Source of the DNA: Gammaproteobacteria bacterium
GTDB lineage: Bacteria; Pseudomonadota; Gammaproteobacteria; Ga0077536
DNA: 64,000 nt
NCBI GenBank assembly: GCA_024235015.1
Contig: JACKNG010000005.1
Span: forward strand, 310,001-374,000
Direction of reading: 5' to 3'
Positions 46,269-54,548 of this stretch are shown piece after piece (position 1 is the stretch's first letter; each line of letters starts with the position of its first letter). A model generated the notes under the pieces. The model was not told the origin of the DNA, did not search any database, and was given only the letters and a program-made list of their open reading frames with translations. Made by a program: the position numbers and the translations under genes.

Positions 46269-46862
46269 TCACCGCCCGTCTTTGGACGCTGGTTCCTTGA
46301 GGGTCCCGACATGATTCAATACGTGCGCCGAAGACAGATCCGCCGGCGTGGCACTCGCCCCACCACTCACCAACGGTACCCCCGCATGTTCGAACGCCAA
46401 GGCGACCAACTCCGAGCAGAAGAACTTCTTTTCGGGGTTCAATCGATTCATCACATCCGCACTGAGCGCGGATCCCACCAGGGTCGGGCCCGCTAAAGGA
46501 ATCAGGCTTCCTGCGAATACCGAAATGATGAACCCACGCGGTGAGGTGACGCCTGCCCCTATTGCGCCTGCGGCATCATAATCTTTACCCACTTGTCGCT
46601 TGACGTAGCGCACGACCTGGCCGGCTTGTGCCGCCGACATGTTGATTCGCCGATAGACCGCAACCAGAACGTCATCGCTCATTGCGCGCTCGAGAGATTG
46701 CCGGACCACTCCGATTCCAATCGCTTCGACGATGTAACCGTCACCGACATACAAGGCCGCATGACTGTAAGGCGAGCCCGTGCCGATTCGAATCGCCTTA
46801 GATTGCTTCGCCTCGCCGGTCGACAGCAATATGTCGGCCACTTTCAAATCTTCCGTGTTCAT
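46269..46862 (-). CDS. permuted papain-fold (YiiX/NlpC-P60-like) cysteine hydrolase, candidate effector
   Basis: Predicted 197-residue protein starting at MNTEDLKVADILLSTG. The layout is that of circularly permuted NlpC/P60 or YiiX-type enzymes: His34 in GSPYSHAALYVGDGYIVEA near the start and Cys149 in KFFCSELVALAFEHAG near the end. A hydrophobic stretch (about 110-135) lies between them. No signal peptide is visible. Such enzymes cut peptide, amide or acyl bonds; peptidoglycan or lipid targets are both possible. It starts 10 bp after a lipoprotein gene, an arrangement typical of a secreted hydrolase with a periplasmic immunity protein. The T6SS link is inferred from the island. Confidence 0.72.
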   Translation of the reverse strand: MNTEDLKVADILLSTGEAKQSKAIRIGTGSPYSHAALYVGDGYIVEAIGIGVVRQSLERAMSDDVLVAVYRRINMSAAQAGQVVRYVKRQVGKDYDAAGAIGAGVTSPRGFIISVFAGSLIPLAGPTLVGSALSADVMNRLNPEKKFFCSELVALAFEHAGVPLVSGGASATPADLSSAHVLNHVGTLKEPASKDGR

Positions 46863-46872
46863 CTTTCGAGAC

Positions 46873-47415
46873 CTATTTGTTGCTCGTATCGATCCAACCG
46901 ACTCGGTCGACAACGATTTCTGGCCTGGACGACAATCGAACGGCAACGTAACGAACGGTACTCGGCGTCGGCTCAGGTTCGCTGACGTTCGAGAACAACA
47001 GATCCTTACCAAAGCTCACTGAGTCCATGCGACGGAAATTGCCTTTTTGGTCTTCCAGGCGTACGTCCAGCTGAATCGCCTGGCCATCGGGGCCCTGCAA
47101 GATCCCCGGCCGACTTGTGGGCTCCCATAGTCCGGGACTGCTGACGCCCAGCGCGACGTACTGGATGTCGTGTCTGATCTCCAGCGGCGGTTCTACCGGT
47201 ATGCGAATCTCTTCGCCGGTAATCCGTGTTCTCGTTGCGAGCGTTCTTTCAGCGGTCGGGTAGAGCAAGTTGGTCACGTCGGCGTCTCCGGGGTTGCAAG
47301 CAACCAATAACGAGCACAATGCCATGTGCTGCAGGAACGTGCGCCAGCGGCGGAGGAGCTTTGGTTTGAATAGCGCAATTCTCGGCATGTATTGAGCCAA
47401 CGGGTTGTTCGACAA
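46873..47415 (-). CDS. lipoprotein, candidate immunity partner of the YiiX-like hydrolase
   Basis: Predicted 180-residue protein. I prefer the TTG at 47415, with GGAGGAG just upstream; the in-frame ATG at 47388 has none. A basic stretch (KPKLLRRWRTF) and a hydrophobic segment end in the lipobox LVAC followed by NPGD, so the mature protein is lipid-anchored. It is predicted to be beta-rich (ATRTRITGEEIRIPVEPPLE, STVRYVAVRLSSRPEIVVD). I do not recognise the family. It immediately precedes the hydrolase gene, which suggests protection against it in the periplasm. Confidence 0.65.
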   Translation of the reverse strand: MSNNPLAQYMPRIALFKPKLLRRWRTFLQHMALCSLLVACNPGDADVTNLLYPTAERTLATRTRITGEEIRIPVEPPLEIRHDIQYVALGVSSPGLWEPTSRPGILQGPDGQAIQLDVRLEDQKGNFRRMDSVSFGKDLLFSNVSEPEPTPSTVRYVAVRLSSRPEIVVDRVGWIDTSNK

Positions 47416-47480
47416 TCTCCTCCCCAACGACGGCGCTGCAGCGCCGCAGGGTAAACGTGATGCACGGACATCGGCAGGCT

Positions 47481-47681
47481 CTACGGGATCATCGACATCA
47501 TGATCACCACGCACTTCGCGGCAGCTATCCATGGGCCTCGCCCGCTTCTCTCTCAGCTCCAATTCGCCACCGCAATCGCTTCGAACGGACAAAAATCCTC
47601 GCCGCGTGCGTCCTCGGCAGTCGCCCTGTGCCAAGACCAGCGAACACCTGGAATACTCGCGGCCATAGGGTATCGCTTCAT
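47481..47681 (-). pseudogene. possible small gene interrupted by TGA, coupled to the upstream gene
   Basis: The ATG at 47681 overlaps the TGA of the upstream gene (ATGA). The frame runs 42 codons (MKRYPMAASIPGVRWSWHRA at the start, FEAIAVANWS at the end) to a TGA at 47553-47555, and continues in frame for 23 more codons ending in a hydrophobic segment (PWIAAAKCVVIMMSMIP) before a TAG. Coupling to the upstream gene and the hydrophobic end suggest a former gene with one nonsense mutation. It could also be a real 42-residue protein. Confidence 0.35.
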
Positions 47682-48262
47682 ATATCCAGCTCCGTCCTTT
47701 GCTCGTGTATCAACCACCCCTTGAATCCGGAGGCACCCTGACTGCGGTATGGATCGACCAGGAAATACGAGCCAACATGCACTACGCTTGAATCCTGCTT
47801 TCCGATCTCCTCGACCTGCCACAGTTCGTCGCCCGGGCGCGCCAGCACCCGGTGACTCGTCTTGGACAGATTCAGTGCCGTCGAAACGATCGTGAAGACA
47901 TACCCTGCACCTACCGCCACGGCACCGGCAGTCGCCCCGAGCACCGCATCCAGGATCGGATAGCTGTTGCCCCCCAGGAGCTCGGAATTCAGTGTGTGCA
48001 GGAAAGTATCTTCGCCCCCTCCCGTAGCCAGACTCATGAGCTTCCGCCTGGCGGCGGTGTTGGCTCGAATCGAAAGTGATTCGGCGCCATTCGTCGGCTC
48101 GTACGCGAATCCCGGGCCCGACGTCCTGACGCGGCTGCGGATCAGTTGGTGCCGAGCCTGGGTCAGGCTGCGCGTCATACCGGTTATGAGATGGTCGGGG
48201 ATTCGCATACCCGAATCTCTCTTCAGTTCGGCAAGCTTTGCAAGAATCTTCTGATCGGCCAC
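47678..48262 (-). CDS. unknown 194-residue protein, first gene of the right cargo cassette
   Basis: Translation starts at a GTG at 48262 with AAGGAGGA upstream. The N-terminal half is helical and basic (ILAKLAELKRDSGMRIPDHL). Residues about 100-130 form a hydrophobic, glycine-rich stretch (AVLGATAGAVAVGAGYVFTI) that could span or insert into a membrane. The C-terminal part is beta-like (VVHVGSYFLVDPYRSQG). No signal peptide is seen and I do not recognise the family. It leads the minus-strand cassette at the right end of the island; a pore-forming effector or accessory role is possible but unproven. Confidence 0.6.
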   Translation of the reverse strand: MADQKILAKLAELKRDSGMRIPDHLITGMTRSLTQARHQLIRSRVRTSGPGFAYEPTNGAESLSIRANTAARRKLMSLATGGGEDTFLHTLNSELLGGNSYPILDAVLGATAGAVAVGAGYVFTIVSTALNLSKTSHRVLARPGDELWQVEEIGKQDSSVVHVGSYFLVDPYRSQGASGFKGWLIHEQRTELDI

Positions 48263-48380
48263 TCGACGTTCCTCCTTGACCCGTTTGACCCGGGTAGCTG
48301 AATCATGGACGCAATCCGCGGTTTATCGGCTAAGCATACATGCCCGTATTCTGATCTAGCCATCGCACCGCGCCTGCGCG

Positions 48381-48448
48381 CTCAGCGCCCGCTGAAGCGC
48401 GCCGGCCGCTTCTCGACGAAATGCGCCACGCCTTCGCGGAAATCCTCC
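48381..48448 (-). repeat. 68-bp right direct repeat within the 3' end of the hydratase gene
   Basis: This is the intact-gene copy of the 68 bp found at 470-537 (66/68 identical, same orientation). It covers the last 21 codons and stop of the enoyl-CoA hydratase gene. To the left lies island sequence, to the right the rest of the gene, as expected if an element entered at the 3' end of the gene and rebuilt it. Confidence 0.85.
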
Positions 48449-49209
48449 GAGGCGAAGCTGCCGGGCATCTCGGCGTTGCCGATCAGAATGGCGTCTTCCA
48501 GCGACTGCTGCACGGCGCGGTAGACCTGCCGCTTCATGACGCGGATGGAGCGCGGCGAGACGTTGTCGGCGAGATCGCGCGCGTAGGCCATGACCTGGTC
48601 AATCAGGGCGTCGGCGGCGGCGAGGTGGTTGACCAGGCCGATGCGGTGGGCTTCGCCGGCGTTGAGCTTGCGCGCCGAGAGCAGCAGGTCGAGGGCGTTG
48701 GCATGGCCGACCAGCGCTGGCAGCAGCCACGAGATGCCGTGCTCGGCGATCAACCCACGGCGTGCGAAGGCGGTGGTGAACACGGCGTCGGTGGCAGCGA
48801 AGCGCACGTCGCAATAGAGCGCCATGATCAGTCCGAGCCCGGCACAGGGACCGTTGATGGCGGCGATGATGGGCTTGGGCACGGTCGGGAAATAGGCGTA
48901 GCGCAGCGAGAAATCCGGCGGCAGGTCGAGCCCGCCGGCGATAGCGCCGGGCGCGTGGTCCTGCGGACGGGTATCGGCGCCGGCGGCGCTGGTGTCGGCG
49001 AGCAGGTTCATGTCCGCGCCGGCGCAGAAACCGCGCCCGGCGCCGGTCAGCACGACCACGCGCACGGCCTCGTCGTTGGCCGCCGCGGTCATCGCCGCGC
49101 GCACCTCGCCTTCCATCACGCGCGTCCAGGCATTGAGCTTGTCGGGGCGGTTCAAGGTCACGGTGGCGATACCGTCGGCCACCGCGTAGCTGATCTCGGT
49201 GTAGTCCAT
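48382..49209 (-). CDS. enoyl-CoA hydratase/isomerase family protein; gene borders the island
   Basis: Predicted 275-residue crotonase-fold protein. CoA- and oxyanion-hole motifs are present: TLNRPDKLNAW (about residues 19-29), GAGRGFCAGADMNLLAD and INGPCAGLGLIMALYCDVRF. RRGLIAEHGISWLLP carries the expected catalytic glutamate region, and the C-terminal helix ends VEKRPARFSGR. It probably hydrates or isomerises an acyl-CoA in fatty-acid or aromatic breakdown. It is divergent from the second hydratase gene (123 bp apart). Its last 68 bp are duplicated at the other end of the island. Confidence 0.92.
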   Translation of the reverse strand: MDYTEISYAVADGIATVTLNRPDKLNAWTRVMEGEVRAAMTAAANDEAVRVVVLTGAGRGFCAGADMNLLADTSAAGADTRPQDHAPGAIAGGLDLPPDFSLRYAYFPTVPKPIIAAINGPCAGLGLIMALYCDVRFAATDAVFTTAFARRGLIAEHGISWLLPALVGHANALDLLLSARKLNAGEAHRIGLVNHLAAADALIDQVMAYARDLADNVSPRSIRVMKRQVYRAVQQSLEDAILIGNAEMPGSFASEDFREGVAHFVEKRPARFSGR

Positions 49210-49332
49210 GCTCGATTCTCGTTGCGAATGCGGGGGCCCGAGTGTACGAAAGCCGCGCGTGGTTGGCACGGCGCCACGCGACGGGCACCCTATCGGCGCC
49301 CGCCAGCCGCTGGCACGCACACGGAGCACGCC

Positions 49333-50190
<858 letters not shown>

Positions 50191-50203
50191 CGGCGCGGCC
50201 CCA

Positions 50204-50223
50204 CCGCCGGTGACGGCCGGCGG
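50204..50223. terminator. hairpin between convergent hydratase and MATE genes
   Basis: CCGCCGG-TGACGG-CCGGCGG forms a 7-bp all-GC stem with a 6-nt loop in the 36-bp gap between two converging genes. The T tract is poor, but the position supports a bidirectional terminator. Confidence 0.5.
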
Positions 50224-50226
50224 CTC

Positions 50227-51645
50227 TCACACCCGCACCTCGGCCCAGCGCCCGCGCCGGTACCAGGCCCAGGCGATCAGGGCCACGGCCACCTCGGCGA
50301 CGGCGATGGCGACGAACACGCCGCGCGGCCCCTGCCCGGCGGCCGTGGCCAGGCCCCAGGCCAGCGGCAGTTGCAGGCCCCAGAAGCCGGCCAGGTTGAT
50401 CCAGGTCGGCGTCCAGGTGTCGCCGGCGCCGTTGAAGGCCTGGGTCAGGGTCATGCTCAGGCCGAGGAACCCGTAGCCCAGCCCGACCAGGGCGAGGCAG
50501 GCGGCGCCGTGGGCGACGACCGCGCCATTGCTGGTGAAGAAGCCGACCAGGGCGGCCCCGGCGCCGACGAAGACCAGCCCCACCGCGGCCATGTAGCCCA
50601 CGGTGTAGCCCATCACCACCCGCACCGCCGCGCGTGCCCGCGCCGGTACGCCGGCGCCGAGGTTCTGCCCGACCAGGGTGGCAGCGGCGTTGCTGAAGCC
50701 CCAGGCCGGCAGGATGGTGATGTCGATGATGCGCACGGCGATGGTGTAGCCGGCCACGGCGGCACCACCGAAGGCTGCCACCAGGCGCATCAGCACCACC
50801 CAGCTCGCGGTCGCGACCAGGAACTGCAGGATGCCGCCGGCGGAGACCTCGAGCAGGTGCCCGGCGAGGCGCGCATCGAAGCGCAGGTCGGCGCGGGCGA
50901 CGGCGAGATGGGGCTGGCGCCCGGCCAGCTTCCACAGCAGGTAGACGACGCCGACGCTGCGCCCGAGCGTGGTGGCGAGCGCGGCGCCGGTGACGCCGAG
51001 TTCGGGGAAGGGCCCGAGACCGAAAATGAAGCAGGGGTCGAGGACGATGTTGAGCGCGTTGGCCAGCATCAGCGCACGCATGGCGATGGCCGGCAGGCCG
51101 GCGCCGCGGTAGGCCGCGTTGAGCACGAAGATGAACACCACCGAGGCCGCACCGCCGAGCAGCAGGCGGGTGTAGCCGGTGCCGGTGGCGACGACGTCGG
51201 CATCCGCGCCCATCGCGCGCAACACCTCGGCGCCGGCGCCGAGGCCGATGGCGGCGACCACCGCGGCGGTCGCGGCGCCCAGCCACAGGGCCTGGCCGGT
51301 GACGCGCGCGGCGCCGCGGTCGTCGCCCTCGCCGACGCGGCGTGCGACCAGCGCAGTGACACCCATGCCGAGGCCGACGGCAACCGCGTAGACCAGCGTC
51401 ATGACCGCCTCGGTCAGCCCCACCGCGGCGACCGCGGCAGCGCCGAGACGGGCGACGAAGAAGATGTCGGTCAGTGCGAACACCGACTCCATCGCCATCT
51501 CCAGGACCATGGGGATGGCGAGCAGGATGACCGCCGTGTGCACCGGGCCGTGGGTGAGATCGGTGTCGGCGGCGCGGAAGGCGCGTGCCAGCAGCGCACG
51601 CCAGCCGGTAGCGCCGCGACGGCGATCGTCGCCGCGCCCGTTCAC
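50227..51645 (-). CDS. MATE-family efflux transporter
   Basis: Predicted 472-residue integral membrane protein with about 12 hydrophobic segments in two homologous halves. MATE features include LLAIPMVLEMAMESVFALTD, LTEAVMTLVYAVAVGLGMG, and the second-half PAWGFSNAAATLVGQNLGAG. It exports drugs or metabolites with Na+ or H+ antiport. The start is uncertain: the GTG at 51645 lacks a clear ribosome site, and the frame stays open upstream into the divergent permease gene. Confidence 0.88.
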   Translation of the reverse strand: MNGRGDDRRRGATGWRALLARAFRAADTDLTHGPVHTAVILLAIPMVLEMAMESVFALTDIFFVARLGAAAVAAVGLTEAVMTLVYAVAVGLGMGVTALVARRVGEGDDRGAARVTGQALWLGAATAAVVAAIGLGAGAEVLRAMGADADVVATGTGYTRLLLGGAASVVFIFVLNAAYRGAGLPAIAMRALMLANALNIVLDPCFIFGLGPFPELGVTGAALATTLGRSVGVVYLLWKLAGRQPHLAVARADLRFDARLAGHLLEVSAGGILQFLVATASWVVLMRLVAAFGGAAVAGYTIAVRIIDITILPAWGFSNAAATLVGQNLGAGVPARARAAVRVVMGYTVGYMAAVGLVFVGAGAALVGFFTSNGAVVAHGAACLALVGLGYGFLGLSMTLTQAFNGAGDTWTPTWINLAGFWGLQLPLAWGLATAAGQGPRGVFVAIAVAEVAVALIAWAWYRRGRWAEVRV

Positions 51646-51716
51646 GCGCTGAGCGCCGGCCGGTGCGCGTGGTATCGTGGCGCCGGTTTCAGCCCTGGGT
51701 CGTTCCGGAACACCGC

Positions 51717-52427
51717 GTGATCCCGATTTCGCTGCCGCATCTCGCGTTGTCCTTCCTGCCACTCGTCGCCGTCGCCGTGGTGTTGTGGCGCTGGTCCATC
51801 CCCACCCGCACCCTGGGCTGGGCGACCCTGCGCATGGTCCTGCAACTGTTCCTGATCGGCTACGTGCTGACCTTCGTCTTCGATGCCGAGCACCCGCTCG
51901 TCGTCGTGGTGGTGCTGGGCGTGATGCTGACGGCGTCCAGCCTGATCGCCCTGCGCCCGCTCGAGCGGCGGCGCCCCGGCCAGTACCGGCGCGCCTTCCT
52001 CGCCATCGCCGGTGCGGGATTCGCCACCCTCGCCGTGGTCATCGCCGGCGTGCTCGACCCGCCGTCGTGGTTCGAGCCGCGCACCCTCGTGCCCATCGCC
52101 GGCATGATTTTCTCCAATGCCATGAACGCGGTCAGCCTCGCCGCCGAACGCTATGCCCAGGCGCGCAGCCACGGTGCCGCGCCGCTGGTCGCGCGCCGCG
52201 AGGCGCTCGAGACGGCCCTGATCCCGATGCTCAACTCGTTCTTTGCCGTCGGCCTGGTCGCCCTGCCCGGCATGATGACCGGCCAGATCCTGTCCGGCGT
52301 CGCGCCCCACCTCGCGGTGCGCTACCAGGTCATGGTCATGTGCATGACCCTGGGCGCGGCCGGCCTCGCCGCCGCCGGCTACCTGGCCCAGGAAGCGCGC
52401 GCCGACGCCGACGAGGGCGCAGGATAA
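51717..52427 (+). CDS. FetB/UPF0014-family ABC transporter permease
   Basis: Predicted 236-residue permease starting at GTG (VIPISLPHLALSFLPL). Seven or so membrane segments and the family signatures LRMVLQLFLIGYVLTFVF, GMIFSNAMNAVSLAAER and ALPGMMTGQILSGV identify the UPF0014/FetB family, linked to iron export and metal or oxidative stress. No cognate ATPase (FetA) is adjacent in the window, so the partner would be encoded elsewhere. It is divergent from the MATE gene with 71 bp between. Confidence 0.87.
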   Translation: MIPISLPHLALSFLPLVAVAVVLWRWSIPTRTLGWATLRMVLQLFLIGYVLTFVFDAEHPLVVVVVLGVMLTASSLIALRPLERRRPGQYRRAFLAIAGAGFATLAVVIAGVLDPPSWFEPRTLVPIAGMIFSNAMNAVSLAAERYAQARSHGAAPLVARREALETALIPMLNSFFAVGLVALPGMMTGQILSGVAPHLAVRYQVMVMCMTLGAAGLAAAGYLAQEARADADEGAG

Positions 52428-52485
52428 GCGCAATGCCGCCCGGTCCACGTGACATTCCCCATTCGACCCACGGAGAACAGCGAAC

Positions 52486-53247
52486 ATGACACGACAATGC
52501 CAGGACAAGGTCGCACTGGTCACCGGCGGCGCCTCGGGCATCGGCCGCGCGAGCGCCGTGGCCCTCGCCGGCGCCGGTGCCACGGTGATGGTGGCCGATC
52601 GCAACCACGACGGCTGCGAGGAGACCGTCGAGCTGATCCGCGCCGCCGGCGGCAGCGCCGCGGTGCACGCCGTCGACGTCGCCAGCGAGACCGAAGTCGA
52701 GCGCCTGGTGGCGGAAACCGTCGCCACCTTCGGCCGCCTCGATCTCGCCTTCAACAACGCCGGCGTCGGCGGCACCTTCGCCAAGACCGCCGACTACCCC
52801 AGCGACGACTGGGACCGGGTCATCGCCGTCAACCTGACCGGCGTGTGGTACTGCATGAAGCACGAGATCCGCTACATGCTCGACCACGGCGGCGGCGCCA
52901 TCGTCAACACCGCCTCGGTGGCCGGCCTGGTCGGCATGGGCGCGGCGCCGGCCTACACCGCGGCCAAGCACGGCGTGGTCGGCCTGACCCGCAACGCGGC
53001 GCTGGAATACGCGCGCAACGGCATCCGCATCAACGCGGTGTGCCCGGGCCTGGTCCGCACCGGCATGACCGAGGGCGCGGAGGCGGCCATGCCGGGCTTC
53101 TTCGATCGCCTCGCCAAGCAGGAGCCGGTCGGGCGCGTCGCCGAGCCGGAGGAGATCGCGAGCGCCGTGGTGTGGCTGCTGTCCGACGGCGCCTCCTACA
53201 TGACCGGCCACGCGCTCGCCGTCGACGGCGGTTACGTGGCGCGCTGA
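52486..53247 (+). CDS. short-chain dehydrogenase/reductase, classical type
   Basis: Predicted 253-residue SDR. The dinucleotide-binding motif TGGASGIG (13-20), NNAG (90-93), and the catalytic Ser144, Tyr157 and Lys161 (YTAAK) are all present; the C-terminus ends ALAVDGGYVAR. Asp38 after the second strand (VADRN) suggests NAD+ preference. Likely a hydroxyacyl or alcohol dehydrogenase in the surrounding acyl-CoA/amide catabolic neighbourhood; substrate unknown. Confidence 0.93.
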   Translation: MTRQCQDKVALVTGGASGIGRASAVALAGAGATVMVADRNHDGCEETVELIRAAGGSAAVHAVDVASETEVERLVAETVATFGRLDLAFNNAGVGGTFAKTADYPSDDWDRVIAVNLTGVWYCMKHEIRYMLDHGGGAIVNTASVAGLVGMGAAPAYTAAKHGVVGLTRNAALEYARNGIRINAVCPGLVRTGMTEGAEAAMPGFFDRLAKQEPVGRVAEPEEIASAVVWLLSDGASYMTGHALAVDGGYVAR

Positions 53248-53269
53248 AGCCGCCCGCCGCCCGCGGGCC

Positions 53270-54478
53270 TCAGCCCAGCACGACGACACCGTCGGCGGCG
53301 AGGGCCGCGATGGCGTCACCGTCGTAACCGGCCTCGGCCAGCACCTCTGCGGTGTGCTGGCCGAGCGTCGGCGCCATGCGCGGCGTCCGCTTGGTTTCGC
53401 CGGCAATGCTGATGGGCGAATCGACGGTGCGCAGCCCGGCGCCGTCGCTGAACTCCGGATACAGACCGTTGGCATGCGCCTGCGGATCGCGCGGCAGGTC
53501 GTCGTAGGGCTGGACCAGGCCATGGGTCACGCCGTGGCGGTCGAAGACCGTGCTCCAGGCACTGGCCGCGCGCGCGGCGAAGACCTCGTCGAGGATCGCG
53601 ACCAGGGCGACGTTGTTGGTCGAACGCAGGTCGGAGCTCGCGAAGCGCGGGTCGTCCTTGAGTTCCGGCCGGTCGATGGCATCGCAGAAGAGCTCCCACT
53701 CGAACGCTTCCTTGACCATGGCCAGGAACAGGTGATGACCGTCGCCGGTGCGGTAGACGTTGACCAGCGGGTTGGGCGCCTCGGCGTGGCTGATCGGCCG
53801 GAAGGCCGCGGCACCGCACAGCGCCGCCTGGGCCATGATGCCGTTGGCCCACAGGCCGCTGGCGAGCAGCGAGGTCGCCACCTCCCCCCCCGCGCCGGTG
53901 CGCTCACGGCGGAACAGGGCCGCCATGATCGCGCCGAACAGGCCCAAGGCGGTGGGGTGATCGCCCATGCCGGGCGCCGACATCGCGACCTCGCCGTCGC
54001 GCGGGCGGACGATGTCCATCAGGCCCGAACGCGCCCACCACGCGGTGGCGTCGTAACCCGGGCGCCCGGCCTCGTCACCGAGTGCGCCGTAACCGCTGAC
54101 GTGGGCATAGACCAGGCGCGGGTTGAGCGGCGCGAGATCGGCGTAGCGCACCTCGAGTTCGGCCGCGACCTCGGGCTGGTAGTTGGTGATGAAGACGTCG
54201 GCCCCGGCGACCAGGCGGCGCAGCACGGCGCGGCCCTCGGCCTGCTTGAGATCGAGCACCACCGAGCGCTTGTTGCGGCCTTCCAGCGCCCAGGCGTAGG
54301 GCTGCTCGGAATCCGGCAGGGTCTGCAGCAGGTGGAGCAGGCGCAGCGGGTCGCCGTGTCCCGGTGGTTCGACGTGGACGACGTCGGCGCCGAAGTCGCT
54401 CATGATCGTGCCCGCGCCCGGCGCGGCGACGAAGGTCGCCACCTCGACCACGCGGATCCCGTCCAGCATGCCACTCAT
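53270..54478 (-). CDS. CaiB/BaiF (class III) CoA-transferase
   Basis: Predicted 402-residue class III CoA-transferase. The N-terminal Rossmann-like part (MLDGIRVVEVATFVAAPGAG, MSDFGADVVHVEPPGHGDPL) and LEGRNKRSVVLDLKQAEGR are family hallmarks, followed by PELVYAHVSGYG-like text (PRLVYAHVSGYGALG). Moves CoA between organic acids, probably to activate a substrate for the hydratases nearby. Converges on the SDR gene with a 22-bp gap. Confidence 0.92.
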   Translation of the reverse strand: MSGMLDGIRVVEVATFVAAPGAGTIMSDFGADVVHVEPPGHGDPLRLLHLLQTLPDSEQPYAWALEGRNKRSVVLDLKQAEGRAVLRRLVAGADVFITNYQPEVAAELEVRYADLAPLNPRLVYAHVSGYGALGDEAGRPGYDATAWWARSGLMDIVRPRDGEVAMSAPGMGDHPTALGLFGAIMAALFRRERTGAGGEVATSLLASGLWANGIMAQAALCGAAAFRPISHAEAPNPLVNVYRTGDGHHLFLAMVKEAFEWELFCDAIDRPELKDDPRFASSDLRSTNNVALVAILDEVFAARAASAWSTVFDRHGVTHGLVQPYDDLPRDPQAHANGLYPEFSDGAGLRTVDSPISIAGETKRTPRMAPTLGQHTAEVLAEAGYDGDAIAALAADGVVVLG

Positions 54479-54548
54479 CGTCCGCCCTCCCCGGTGTGTG
54501 CGTGCAGTGTTAGCACGCCCCCGCCGTCACTGTCACCTGCGCCGCCGC

